From: Ruminococcus sp.
GTDB lineage: Bacteria > Bacillota > Clostridia > Oscillospirales > Acutalibacteraceae
NCBI GenBank assembly: GCA_017473775.1
Contig: JAFUJH010000033.1
Location: forward strand, 37,129 to 101,128
Length of the DNA stretch: 64,000 nucleotides
Reading direction: 5' to 3'
Of this stretch, positions 43,487 to 51,380 are shown one piece after another. Position 1 is the stretch's first letter. Each line of letters opens with the position of its first letter. The notes under the pieces were generated by a model. The model worked only from the letters and a program-made list of their open reading frames with translations. It did no database searches and was not told where the DNA came from. The translations under genes and the position numbers were made by a program.

Positions 43487-44770
43487 ATGGCACAGATAAA
43501 AGCATTCAAGGGACTCAGATTCAATTGCAGTGAAGCAGGCTGCATCAAATCCCTTTGCTGTCCCCCATACGATATTATATCCGAGGAGCAGAGACAATGC
43601 TACCTTTGCAATAACGAAAGCAACATCATCCGTCTGGAGCTTCCCAAGGAGGGTGACAACCCCTACGCCACTGCGTCAGAGGTGCTCAAGATGTGGGAGG
43701 ACAAGGGAATCCTTATCCGTGAGGACGAAGAGGCACTCTACATCTACGAGGAAGAATTCACCGCCTACTCAGAGAGAAAGTCCATCAAAGGTCTTATCTG
43801 CCGTCTGAAGGTTGAGGAATTTTCAAAAGGCGTTGTACTTCCCCACGAGTTCACACTGTCCAAGGCTAAGGAGGACAGACTCAACCTGATGAAGGCTACA
43901 AACTGCAACTTCAGCCAAATTTACGGTCTTTATATGGACGAGGAGCACACTTCACTGTCCACAATTGATGCACTGTCACAGAGAGAGGCTGACCTTTCTT
44001 TCACAGATGATGACAACATTACACACAGACTCTGGATTGTAACCGACAAAGACGCAGTGGCAAAACTCTGTGCTGATTTTGACGAGAGAAAGATTTACAT
44101 TGCTGACGGTCACCACCGCTATGAGACCGCTCTCAACTACCGCAACTGGTGCAGAGAGCAGGGTATCGCCAAAGAGGGTGACGCCTGCGACTATCAGATG
44201 ATATTCCTGTGCGATATGGGCCACCCGGGATTGGTAGTATTCCCCACTCACAGACTTGTCCGCAACCTTGACACCTTCAACAAGGACGATGTTCTTACAA
44301 AGTGCACCGAGTTCTTTGAGGTTGAGGAAAGAACAGACACAGCGGATATGGAGAAAATCCTTGCAAAAATAGACAAAGAGGGCAAAAAAGCCTTCGGCTT
44401 CTACACAGGCAAGGGTCAGTGGTATCTGCTGACACTCAAATCCCTCTCCGTTATGGATGAGCTCTTGCCTGAGCTATCTGTGTCTTCCAGACAGCTTGAT
44501 GTAACCATACTGCACACACTTATTCTTGAGCAGATTTTCGGCATCGACAAAGAGAATATGGCACAGCAGATAAATCTTACTTATACAAAATTCTTTGAAG
44601 AGGCAATCTCCAGTGTAGACGAAGGCAAGGCTCAGTGCTCTTTCGTACTGAACTCCACCAAGGTAGTTGAAATCCGCGATGTAGCATCCGCAGGTGAAAA
44701 AATGCCTCAGAAGTCCACATACTTCTACCCCAAGATGATTACAGGCATGGTAATGAACAAACTGGACTGA
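43487..44770 (+). CDS. DUF1015-family protein
   Basis: 427 residues. Recognised by CCPPYDIISEEQRQCY near the N-terminus, the central VVLPHEFTLSKAKEDRLNLM, and IADGHHRYETALNYRN, the hallmark of DUF1015. The family is found in many bacteria, often next to serine biosynthesis genes, with an unproven kinase or nucleotide-related role; here it stands alone. ATG has TTGGAGGT 8 bases upstream. Ends with TGA and a strong terminator. Confidence 0.9.
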   Translation: MAQIKAFKGLRFNCSEAGCIKSLCCPPYDIISEEQRQCYLCNNESNIIRLELPKEGDNPYATASEVLKMWEDKGILIREDEEALYIYEEEFTAYSERKSIKGLICRLKVEEFSKGVVLPHEFTLSKAKEDRLNLMKATNCNFSQIYGLYMDEEHTSLSTIDALSQREADLSFTDDDNITHRLWIVTDKDAVAKLCADFDERKIYIADGHHRYETALNYRNWCREQGIAKEGDACDYQMIFLCDMGHPGLVVFPTHRLVRNLDTFNKDDVLTKCTEFFEVEERTDTADMEKILAKIDKEGKKAFGFYTGKGQWYLLTLKSLSVMDELLPELSVSSRQLDVTILHTLILEQIFGIDKENMAQQINLTYTKFFEEAISSVDEGKAQCSFVLNSTKVVEIRDVASAGEKMPQKSTYFYPKMITGMVMNKLD

Positions 44771-44792
44771 TAAACATATCTGAATAAAAAAC

Positions 44793-44830
44793 AACAGGCA
44801 ACGCATTGTTACGTTGCCTGTTTTCTTTTT
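44793..44830 (+). terminator. intrinsic terminator after the DUF1015 gene
   Basis: AACAGGCAACG / CGTTGCCTGTT stem, loop CATTGTTA, T-rich tail TTCTTTTT. Confidence 0.9.
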
Positions 44831-44836
44831 GCTCTT

Positions 44837-44905
44837 GCGTAGGGACGACCATTGGTCGTCCGTCCTTTGTGATAATTCTCGGACCGACAATGTCGGTCCC
44901 TACGC
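44837..44905. repeat. REPIN-like element
   Basis: Two inverted palindromes, GCGTAGGGACGACCATTGGTCGTCC and GGACCGACAATGTCGGTCCCTACGC, separated by about 18 bases; the whole forms a 69-base element with 10-base terminal inverted repeats GCGTAGGGAC / GTCCCTACGC. Confidence 0.85.
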
Positions 44906-44930
44906 GACTCATTAAAGCTTCGTTGAGAAT

Positions 44931-45509
44931 TTACCCTTTCTTTACTCTCTTAAGGTCAGGTGATGTCAGGTCAAAGAACCTTGTCAGCACCACGCCTACA
45001 ATAACTGTCAACACCATCTCAGGCAGCATATAACAGCCGTTGTATCCCAGAGAAAACAGTGCTACTGCTGAGAAAGCACTCTCGGTATCTGCCCAGACAG
45101 TGATGCCTGTAATAAAGTGGCAAAGGAATCTGAGCACACAGCCGATACCTACACCAAGAGAGAACTCAAGCCACTGATGCTTGAGCTTTCCTCTGAATAC
45201 TCCGCCAAATCCCAGCACACCGTATGCTACCAGATAATCAAGAAGAATAATGGCAATCACTGCCACCCAGTTGGTAGCATAAGTAAGGTTATCAAGTCCC
45301 AGTACCATCTGAATAAGTCCGTAGGTAAAGCTTGTCACAAAGCCCCAACCACAGCCGTAGCGATATGCAATCAGCAGGACAGGAAGCATTGACAGGGGTG
45401 TCAGCTTACCGCCAAAGGGCATATCAATGAGAGGAATCATACTGAGCACTGTACTTGCCGCCAGCATAATGGCACTCTCTGTAAGTCTGCGTACAAAATT
45501 GATTTTCAC
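44931..45509 (-). CDS. thiT: thiamine transporter substrate-binding subunit ThiT
   Basis: 192 residues with six membrane segments, the S component of an ECF-type vitamin transporter. Features of ThiT are MIPLIDMPFGGKLTPLSMLP, RYGCGWGFVTSFTYGLIQM, and WADTESAFSAVALFSLGYNG. It works with the shared EcfAA'T module, not in this window. The leader contains a TPP riboswitch followed by a terminator, so it should be repressed when thiamine pyrophosphate is abundant, which strengthens the assignment. Confidence 0.93.
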   Translation of the reverse strand: MKINFVRRLTESAIMLAASTVLSMIPLIDMPFGGKLTPLSMLPVLLIAYRYGCGWGFVTSFTYGLIQMVLGLDNLTYATNWVAVIAIILLDYLVAYGVLGFGGVFRGKLKHQWLEFSLGVGIGCVLRFLCHFITGITVWADTESAFSAVALFSLGYNGCYMLPEMVLTVIVGVVLTRFFDLTSPDLKRVKKG

Positions 45510-45564
45510 TACAAAATCACCTCGTAATAAAAAATATTCAACAAAACAGAAGATATTTTCCTAA

Positions 45565-45604
45565 AAAGAAAAAAAACAGCACTGCATACCGGTCTGCAGT
45601 GCTG
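45565..45604 (-). terminator. riboswitch-controlled terminator of thiT
   Basis: Minus-strand stem CAGCACTGCA-GACCGGTA-TGCAGTGCTG followed by TTTTTTTTCTTTTT, immediately downstream of the TPP riboswitch. Confidence 0.9.
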
Positions 45605-45623
45605 ATAATATCAGTGAATCTAC

Positions 45624-45711
45624 TCCCTACGCCGGCATTATCCGTATCAGGTTATAGGGTCAGAGAAGCACATTTATTCTCAATCTCAGCCGACTTGCCG
45701 TCAGCACCCCT
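45624..45711 (-). ncRNA. TPP riboswitch (THI element)
   Basis: Minus strand has GGGGTGCTG, GGCTGAGA, ACCCTATAACCTGATACGGATAATGCCGGCGTAGGGA, the full thi-box consensus with P1, pyrimidine-sensing CUGAGA and pyrophosphate-binding helices. Sits 120 bases ahead of thiT. Confidence 0.96.
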
Positions 45712-45783
45712 GTTTTGTTTGAATGTATTGTAACCCACTTTTTTATGATTGTCAAGTAAATATTGTCATAATATGGAAACTAA

Positions 45784-46863
45784 TCACAGAGAAAGCTTCA
45801 TATCGCCGTACTTAATCCAGCCAAGCTTTCTGAACAGCTCGCTTATAAGCAGTGTAAGAGCCGCAGGTGCCACAATGTGCATCAGCAGAATCTCTGCAAG
45901 TGCAACCAAGGGAGCAACTCCTGCCTCAGTCATAGCGGTATAAGCCATAATCTGTCCTACCAGTCCCGATGTACCCATACCTGAGCCTGTAGCATTGTTC
46001 ACCATACCGAACACACAGGTAGAGATAGGACCGAGGATTGCACTGGAAATAATGGGAGGTAACCAGATAACAGGCTTTCTCACAATATTGGGCATCTGAA
46101 TCATAGATGTGCCCACACCCTGAGAGATAAGACCTGACACCTTATTTTCTCTGAAGCTCTGCACAGCAAATCCCACCATCTGAGCTGAGCAACCTACTGC
46201 CGCCGCACCTGCCGCAATACCTGAGAGGTTAAGGGAAACACCCAACGCCGCGGAGCTTATAGGCAGAGTCAGCACAATACCCATAATAACCGACACAACA
46301 ATACCCATCAGGAAAGGCTGCTGCTCTGTGCCCCAGTTTACAAAGCTTCCCAGCATTGTCATAAAGGAGGACACAGGAGGGCCAACGATAAGTCCAACGA
46401 TACTGCCCGATGCAACTGTCACAACAGGAGTCAGCAGTATATCAAGTCCTGTCTTGCCTGCTACAAGTCTGCCAACCTCAATACCTACAAGTGCGGCAAC
46501 GAATGCACCCAAAGGCTCACCGGGGCCTGCTAATGTCACCACACCGGGAGTTGTAATAAGCGTGCCTGCAATAATCTTTGATGCAAATGCACCTACCATA
46601 CCTGCAACTGCCGCAGATACTGCCACCAAGGGAGGCTGTTTGAATTTACAGGCAACGCCTACGCCGATACCTGCACCTGTCAGTGCCTTTGCCACACCTG
46701 CACAGATTACAATAAATCCGCCGATAAAAGGGCTGAGCTCAGACACATACTTGCCTATCTGCTCCAGAATTGTGCCAACAATCAATGTTGCAAACAAGCC
46801 CAGTGCCATACCTGAAAGTCCGTCAATAAAAATATGATTTAGTATTTTCTTCAGAGTTTTCAT
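45784..46863 (-). CDS. PTS EIIC-like membrane protein (PTS_EIIC_2 family)
   Basis: 359 residues, about ten membrane segments rich in Gly/Ala. Sequence signs: GTILEQIGKYVSELSPFIG, FVNWGTEQQPFLMGIVVSVI, GVGTSMIQMPNIVRKPVIWL, and NATGSGMGTSGLVGQ. The family is annotated as a sugar-specific EIIC domain, but no EIIA or EIIB is nearby, so the substrate and even PTS coupling are uncertain. Upstream AGGAGG before the ATG. Ends with TGA. Confidence 0.8.
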   Translation of the reverse strand: MKTLKKILNHIFIDGLSGMALGLFATLIVGTILEQIGKYVSELSPFIGGFIVICAGVAKALTGAGIGVGVACKFKQPPLVAVSAAVAGMVGAFASKIIAGTLITTPGVVTLAGPGEPLGAFVAALVGIEVGRLVAGKTGLDILLTPVVTVASGSIVGLIVGPPVSSFMTMLGSFVNWGTEQQPFLMGIVVSVIMGIVLTLPISSAALGVSLNLSGIAAGAAAVGCSAQMVGFAVQSFRENKVSGLISQGVGTSMIQMPNIVRKPVIWLPPIISSAILGPISTCVFGMVNNATGSGMGTSGLVGQIMAYTAMTEAGVAPLVALAEILLMHIVAPAALTLLISELFRKLGWIKYGDMKLSL

Positions 46864-46965
46864 CTTTTCTCCTCCTCATACTTTAACACAATAAATTATC
46901 TTTGAGGAGAATTCTATCACTACTTGATGTTTTTGGCAATATCCTGAAAACAATTTCCATAAATG

Positions 46966-46999
46966 TGAAAAACGGACTGCACACACAGCCCGTTTTTTT
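46966..46999 (-). terminator. intrinsic terminator
   Basis: Minus strand ACGGGCTG-TGTGTG-CAGTCCGT followed by TTTTTC. Confidence 0.75.
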
Positions 47000-47021
47000 A
47001 TACACATTATTCAATGATTTT

Positions 47022-47459
47022 TTAACTCTTTCTACCAGTCACTTCATACCACCTACTGTAACGCTCCATATAATAACTATACGCAGATGACTTTTTCACA
47101 TCTTCCACAAAACACATCCACCCCTTACGACGAGATTTAGGGATATATTTTTTGTATATTTCTATATTCTCGGATACATCTATCATCAATTCCATAACGG
47201 ACATTATTCGTTCGATATCCTTTGTATTTTCGTCAATGGGTTCGTTGCCATAAACATACTTCCTGAATTGAGGATATTCAATTAAAATTCTGTCTATCTC
47301 CAAAGAGTTGTTTAAAAAACTCTGATAAATCTGATTATTGATAGTTGCCTGAAGGTTTATGCTCTGATAAATCAATGCCACTAAAGTAATAACCTCAACC
47401 ACAGATGCAATAATCGTTAAAATAAGCTCCACAATAACACCCCATTTTAACAAAATCAC
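47022..47459 (-). CDS. small membrane-anchored hypothetical protein
   Basis: 145 residues: one N-terminal membrane segment (VELILTIIASVVEVITLVALIY) and a helical cytosolic part with IYKKYIPKSRRKGW and SYYMERYSRWYEVTG. The family is not recognised. Overlaps the end of pyrR by four bases, so it is co-translated with it. A GTG at codon 9 could be an alternative start. Confidence 0.6.
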   Translation of the reverse strand: MILLKWGVIVELILTIIASVVEVITLVALIYQSINLQATINNQIYQSFLNNSLEIDRILIEYPQFRKYVYGNEPIDENTKDIERIMSVMELMIDVSENIEIYKKYIPKSRRKGWMCFVEDVKKSSAYSYYMERYSRWYEVTGRKS

Positions 47460-47989
47460 TTGCTGTAAATGCTCACTGAGTCCTCAGCGTCAAGCTCGCG
47501 GAGTCTGACTGCAATAATCTCCTCCTGAGAAGTGGGGATATTCTTACCCACAAAGTTTGCACGAATAGGAAGTTCAGAGTGACCTCTGTCAATAAGCACG
47601 CAAAGCTGAATCCGTGCAGGTCTGCCCAGTGACATCACCGCGTCCAGAGCGGCACGGGCTGTACGGCAGGTGTAGATAACATCATCCACCAGCACCACAG
47701 TCTTACCCTCCACAGAGAATGGCACATCGGTAGAGGACACCACAGGAGCACCGCCCTTGGCAATGTCGTCACGGTGCAGGGTTATATCCAGAGCTCCCAC
47801 CTCAGGAGCTACCCCCTCAATCCTGCTGATGTATTCGGAAAGCCTGTGTGCCAGAGGTACACCGCGGGTGCGGATTCCGATAAGGCACAGGTTGTCTATA
47901 CCATTGTTTTTCTCGCATATCTGGTGGGCAATTCGGATAAGGATTCTGTCAATATCCGACTCAGCCAGTATCTTAGCCTTAAAATTCAT
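47456..47989 (-). CDS. pyrR: PyrR, pyrimidine operon regulator / uracil phosphoribosyltransferase
   Basis: 177 residues. PRPP-binding motif VVLVDDVIYTCRTARAAL; N-terminal RILIRIAHQICEKNNG and later CVLIDRGHSELPIRANFVGK match PyrR. In Firmicutes it binds pyr mRNA with UMP to cause attenuation and has weak uracil phosphoribosyltransferase activity. The leader has a terminator hairpin (48012-48039) which is consistent with autoregulation. Other pyr genes are not nearby. Confidence 0.94.
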   Translation of the reverse strand: MNFKAKILAESDIDRILIRIAHQICEKNNGIDNLCLIGIRTRGVPLAHRLSEYISRIEGVAPEVGALDITLHRDDIAKGGAPVVSSTDVPFSVEGKTVVLVDDVIYTCRTARAALDAVMSLGRPARIQLCVLIDRGHSELPIRANFVGKNIPTSQEEIIAVRLRELDAEDSVSIYSK

Positions 47990-48011
47990 ACACTCACCTC
48001 ATAGGGCAAAT

Positions 48012-48039
48012 AAAAAGCCGCCTGCGTAAAACAGACAGC
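48012..48039 (-). terminator. pyrR leader terminator (attenuator)
   Basis: Minus-strand stem GCTGTCTG-TTTTACG-CAGGCGGC (two G-T pairs), followed by TTTTTAT, 22 bases before the pyrR start. Confidence 0.7.
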
Positions 48040-48229
48040 GCACAAGCATAATCAATATACTTCATATCTTGTGGGCATCGCTGTACCGCATTTAAAGATA
48101 TTTCACTATATTAAATAATATCACACAGGGTACTGCAAGTCAACTTTTTTTGTACACCACGCAGGGCATAAAATAAAGCAAGAATATATCAGAAAATACA
48201 GATATTCCCGTGATATTTCGCCTTTTCGG

Positions 48230-48258
48230 TTGACAAGTTTTCATTAATGTATTACTAT
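48230..48258 (+). promoter_or_regulatory. glyQS promoter
   Basis: TTGACA, 17-base spacer, TACTAT, 38 bases upstream of the ATG. The short leader excludes a T-box. Confidence 0.8.
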
Positions 48259-48295
48259 ATTTAGGTATTGTATTTTCAAAAAGGGAGGACCTGTT

Positions 48296-49672
48296 ATGAA
48301 AAACACAGAAAAAGTAATGGAAAAAATCGTAGCACTTTGCAAAGGCAGAGGCTTCGTATATCCCGGCTCTGAGATTTACGGCGGTCTTGCTAATACCTGG
48401 GACTACGGCCCCTTGGGTGCAGTGCTGAAGGCTAACATCAAAAACGCTTGGATGAAGAAGTTCGTTCAGGAGAACAAATATAATGTTGCTCTTGACTCTG
48501 CTATCCTTATGAATCCTCAGACTTGGGTTGCATCCGGCCACCTTGGCGGTTTCTCTGACCCTCTGATGGACTGCAAGGAGTGTAAGACCCGTCACAGAGC
48601 AGACAACCTTATCGAGGACTTTGACGGCACTAATGTTGCAGGTTGGAGCAACGAGGAAATGATGCAGTACATCAAGGACCACAGCATCCCCTGCCCCAAC
48701 TGCGGTAAGCACAACTTCACCGATATCCGTCAGTTCAACCTTATGTTCAAGACCTTTCAGGGTGTTACCGAGGACAGCAAGAGTGAGATTTATCTTCGTC
48801 CCGAGACAGCTCAGGGTATCTTTGTAAACTTCCAGAACATTCAGCGCACAAGCCGTAAGAAGGTTCCCTTCGGTGTTGCTCAGATTGGTAAATCCTTCCG
48901 TAACGAGATTACACCCGGTAACTTTATTTTCCGTGTTCGTGAGTTCGAGCAGATGGAGCTTGAGTTCTTCTGTAAGCCCGGTACAGACCTTGAGTGGTTT
49001 GACTACTGGCGCAGCTTCTGCCGTGACTTCCTGTACTCACTGGGCATCAAGGAAGAAAACCTCAGACTCCGCGACCACAGCGCTGAGGAGCTTTGCTTCT
49101 ACTCCAAGGCAACCACAGACTTTGAGTACCTATTCCCCTTCGGTTGGGGTGAGCTTTGGGGTATTGCTGACAGAACAGACTATGACCTGACTCAGCATCA
49201 GACAGTATCAGGCAAATCTATGGAGTACTTTGACCCCACAGACAACAGCCGCTATATCCCCTATGTTATCGAGCCCTCACTGGGTGTCGAGAGACTCTTC
49301 CTCTCCATCATCACAGAGGCTTACGACGAGGAGGAGGTTTCCGAGGGTGACACAAGAGTCGTGCTCAGACTCCACCCTGCTCTTGCTCCCTTCAAGGCAG
49401 CAGTGCTTCCCCTTTCAAAGAAGCTTTCCGAAAAGGCAGAGGAGGTTGCAGATATGCTCTCCAAGTACTTCCCCGTTGAGTTTGACGATGCAGGCTCTAT
49501 CGGTAAGCGTTACCGCCGTCAGGACGAAATCGGCACACCCTTCTCAATCTGCTACGATTTCGATTCTCTTGAGGATAACTGTGTTACTGTCCGTGACCGT
49601 GACACAATGGAGCAGGTAAGAATGCCTATCTCTGAGCTTGCACAGTACCTCACCGAGAAGTGTGCATTCTGA
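48296..49672 (+). CDS. glyQS: glycyl-tRNA synthetase, single-chain class II type
   Basis: 458 residues, the alpha2-type enzyme. Charges tRNA-Gly. Motifs: [20 protein letters not shown] at the N-terminus, zinc-like CKECKTRH ... CPNCGK, motif 2 [12 protein letters not shown] with [14 protein letters not shown], motif 3 [13 protein letters not shown], and anticodon-binding domain [18 protein letters not shown]. Ribosome binding site GGGAGG 9 bases before the start. Terminated by 49706-49737. Ends with TGA. Confidence 0.97.
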   Translation: MKNTEKVMEKIVALCKGRGFVYPGSEIYGGLANTWDYGPLGAVLKANIKNAWMKKFVQENKYNVALDSAILMNPQTWVASGHLGGFSDPLMDCKECKTRHRADNLIEDFDGTNVAGWSNEEMMQYIKDHSIPCPNCGKHNFTDIRQFNLMFKTFQGVTEDSKSEIYLRPETAQGIFVNFQNIQRTSRKKVPFGVAQIGKSFRNEITPGNFIFRVREFEQMELEFFCKPGTDLEWFDYWRSFCRDFLYSLGIKEENLRLRDHSAEELCFYSKATTDFEYLFPFGWGELWGIADRTDYDLTQHQTVSGKSMEYFDPTDNSRYIPYVIEPSLGVERLFLSIITEAYDEEEVSEGDTRVVLRLHPALAPFKAAVLPLSKKLSEKAEEVADMLSKYFPVEFDDAGSIGKRYRRQDEIGTPFSICYDFDSLEDNCVTVRDRDTMEQVRMPISELAQYLTEKCAF

Positions 49673-49705
49673 TAAACATAATAATATAAAGTTATTTATA
49701 ACAGC

Positions 49706-49740
49706 AACAGGACGCTTGAGTAAAGCGTCCTGTTTTTTGT
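49706..49740 (+). terminator. glyQS terminator
   Basis: AACAGGACGCTT-GAGT-AAGCGTCCTGTT stem, then TTTTG. Confidence 0.9.
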
Positions 49741-49766
49741 TGCTGCAAAAATATATTATACAAACG

Positions 49767-49949
49767 CGTAGAGACGACTATTAGTCGTCCGAAAGGCTCC
49801 CTCTCCACCGCGTAGGGACGACCATCGGTCGTCCGAAAGGCTCCCTCTCCACCGCGTAGGGACGACCATCGGTCGTCCGAAAGATTTCATACAAAGGCAA
49901 GGTTACGGATGAGCAATGCTCATCCCTACACAATGCAAGACCCTACGCA
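49767..49949. repeat. cluster of three tandem 44-base REP units
   Basis: Units begin with GCGTAGRGACGACYAT at 49767, 49811 and 49855, an exact 44-base period. The first two carry a 14-base tail GGCTCCCTCTCCACC derived from the other repeat family. The cluster closes with CCCTACGC at 49949, an inverse of the first end, and contains GGATGAGCAATGCTCATCC. Fills most of the gap between glyQS and the binding protein gene. Confidence 0.85.
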
Positions 49950-49965
49950 ATATATCCAAAAGACA

Positions 49966-50003
49966 TAAAAATAACCTCCCAAGTTTCCTTGGGAGGTTAA
50001 GTA
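49966..50003 (-). terminator. terminator of the binding protein gene
   Basis: Minus-strand stem TAACCTCCCAAG-GAAA-CTTGGGAGGTTA, then TTTTTATG. Confidence 0.9.
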
Positions 50004-50038
50004 ATTCTTTTTAAGAATTTGCAGTTAAAGGGTTATGA

Positions 50039-50878
50039 TTACTCAGTAACTCTCTTCTTGCGAGCGAAGAAAACAACTGCTGCTGCAGCAAGCATCATTG
50101 CAACTGCGATGTAAACAATTGTTGTCTCCTGACCTGTTGCTGTTGCAGCAGGATTGCTGGGAACCTTTGTTGCATCATCCTTCTCAGGAGCAGCGGACTC
50201 AGCCTTTGTCCATGCGATATCTGTAACGCCGGACTCCTTGATGAGCTTCTCTACTGTATCCTGACCGAGGCCGAGAGCTGTAGCTGCATCATCAATGATA
50301 GCCTGATCTGTCTTACCAGAGTAAGTTCTTGCATTACCAAGCTTAGGACCTGTGATGAAAGTTGTGAACATAGTCTCACCGGACTCTGCAGCACAAGAAC
50401 CAACGATGTTACCGATGGATGTGATTGCGAGAACAGGACCGTAAACGGACTTGGACTGACCCTTCCAGTAAGCTACGATAGCAGTCTTTGAGCTATCCTC
50501 AGGATTCTCAATTGTTGTACCATCACAGTAAACTGTGTCACCGAGACAAGCAGTACCCAAAAGAGTATCATAAGTCTGCATACCTGTGTTAGCGGAGAAG
50601 ATTACACAGTATGTGCCTGCGCCAAAGCCGTCGAGCTTAGTTGTATCGTAAGAATAGATACCGTTGCCCTCGTCTGTACACTTCTCCTTCTTGGACTGCC
50701 AGTTGAAGAAAGGATCGCCACCGTAAGGCCATACATGGCAGAAAACAGTCTCAACATTGTTCCAATTAGAAGGAAGCTCAAAATAGATTTTGGTGTCCTC
50801 AGCAGCAGAAACGCCGATAACAGCCATGCTTGCTACCATTACAAGAACCATAGCAAGGCAAAGAATTTTCTTGAACAT
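50039..50878 (-). CDS. membrane-anchored putative starch-binding surface protein
   Basis: 279 residues. Signal peptide 1-25 (ILCLAMVLVMVASMAVIGV). Residues about 28-140 form a carbohydrate-binding-like beta domain (IYFELPSNWNNVETVFCHVW, YCVIFSANTGMQTYDTLLG) similar to the starch-binding modules of Ruminococcus amylase systems. A helical stretch (about 185-220, DQAIIDDAATALGLGQD) and a Pro/Ala/Thr linker lead to a C-terminal membrane segment (IVYIAVAMMLAAAAVVFF) and the tail ARKKRVTE. No LPxTG motif. It would present a binding domain at the surface next to the secreted amylases of this cluster. The exact CBM family is uncertain. Confidence 0.75.
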   Translation of the reverse strand: MFKKILCLAMVLVMVASMAVIGVSAAEDTKIYFELPSNWNNVETVFCHVWPYGGDPFFNWQSKKEKCTDEGNGIYSYDTTKLDGFGAGTYCVIFSANTGMQTYDTLLGTACLGDTVYCDGTTIENPEDSSKTAIVAYWKGQSKSVYGPVLAITSIGNIVGSCAAESGETMFTTFITGPKLGNARTYSGKTDQAIIDDAATALGLGQDTVEKLIKESGVTDIAWTKAESAAPEKDDATKVPSNPAATATGQETTIVYIAVAMMLAAAAVVFFARKKRVTE

Positions 50879-51137
50879 TGGATTTTACCTCCTAAAAATT
50901 TCGTTCGAGATTCTTCTCGTCATCATTGATTATACTACAATTGTTTCAAAACTGCAATACTTTTTACAAACAATCGTCTTAACTTTTTGCACAAAAAATC
51001 AGGTGCAAATTTGACATTAGTCAACCTGTTGTGCAATTTTAATGTGTTTTGCAATATATTCAGTAGGGACAACCACCGGTCGTCTGAAAGCCTCCCTCAC
51101 GGTGTGAGGGAGATGTCACAAAGTGACAGAGGGAATA
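50879..51137. other. gene-free stretch with one degenerate REP unit
   Basis: Contains a REP-like GTAGGGACAACCACCGGTCGTC (51063-51085) and CCTCCCTCACGGTGTGAGGGAG; otherwise A/T-rich with no gene seen. Confidence 0.6.
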
Positions 51138-51310
51138 GGCTCCCTCCCCGAGGGAGCTGTCTGCTAAGCAGACTGAGGGGGTAGGCTCAGTTAAGAACCG
51201 GATTTCGGCAATAGCCGAATTACTAAGGGAGTAAAATCAAACCCTTCTTTTATTAACTCCCTTCGTCATTGGCATTCAGCCAATGCCACCTCCCTCAGAG
51301 AGGGAGGCTC
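51138..51310. repeat. GGCTCCCTC-type interspersed repeat, copy 3
   Basis: Begins GGCTCCCTCCCCGAGGGAGCTG and ends GAGGGAGGCTC. Variable hairpins: CTGCTAAGCAG, TTTCGGCAATAGCCGAA and CATTGGCATTCAGCCAATG. Same frame of CTCCCT blocks as the other copies. Confidence 0.8.
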
Positions 51311-51352
51311 ACAAAAAAACAGCGTACCGAGGATTTACACTCAGTACGCTGT
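51311..51352 (-). terminator. terminator of amylase 1
   Basis: Minus strand ACAGCGTACTGAG / CTCGGTACGCTGT stem with 8-base loop, then TTTTTTTG. Confidence 0.9.
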
Positions 51353-51380
51353 CAAATTTTCAGTGTTTATCTGAAAGGAA

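Noticed and set aside
48012-48295. T-box leader for glyQS
   Set aside because: The promoter at 48230-48258 leaves under 40 bases of leader and no T-box sequence is present.
48140-48712. 190-codon minus-strand ORF at the glyQS start
   Set aside because: It overlaps the well-conserved N-terminus of glycyl-tRNA synthetase and its promoter.
49767-49949. Possible CRISPR array because of evenly spaced repeats
   Set aside because: The 44-base units are contiguous without variable spacers, and no cas genes are near.
51015-51184. ORF with RLPPRGSCLLSRLRG-like end upstream of the amylase terminator
   Set aside because: It is translation of the REP and GGCTCCCTC repeats.
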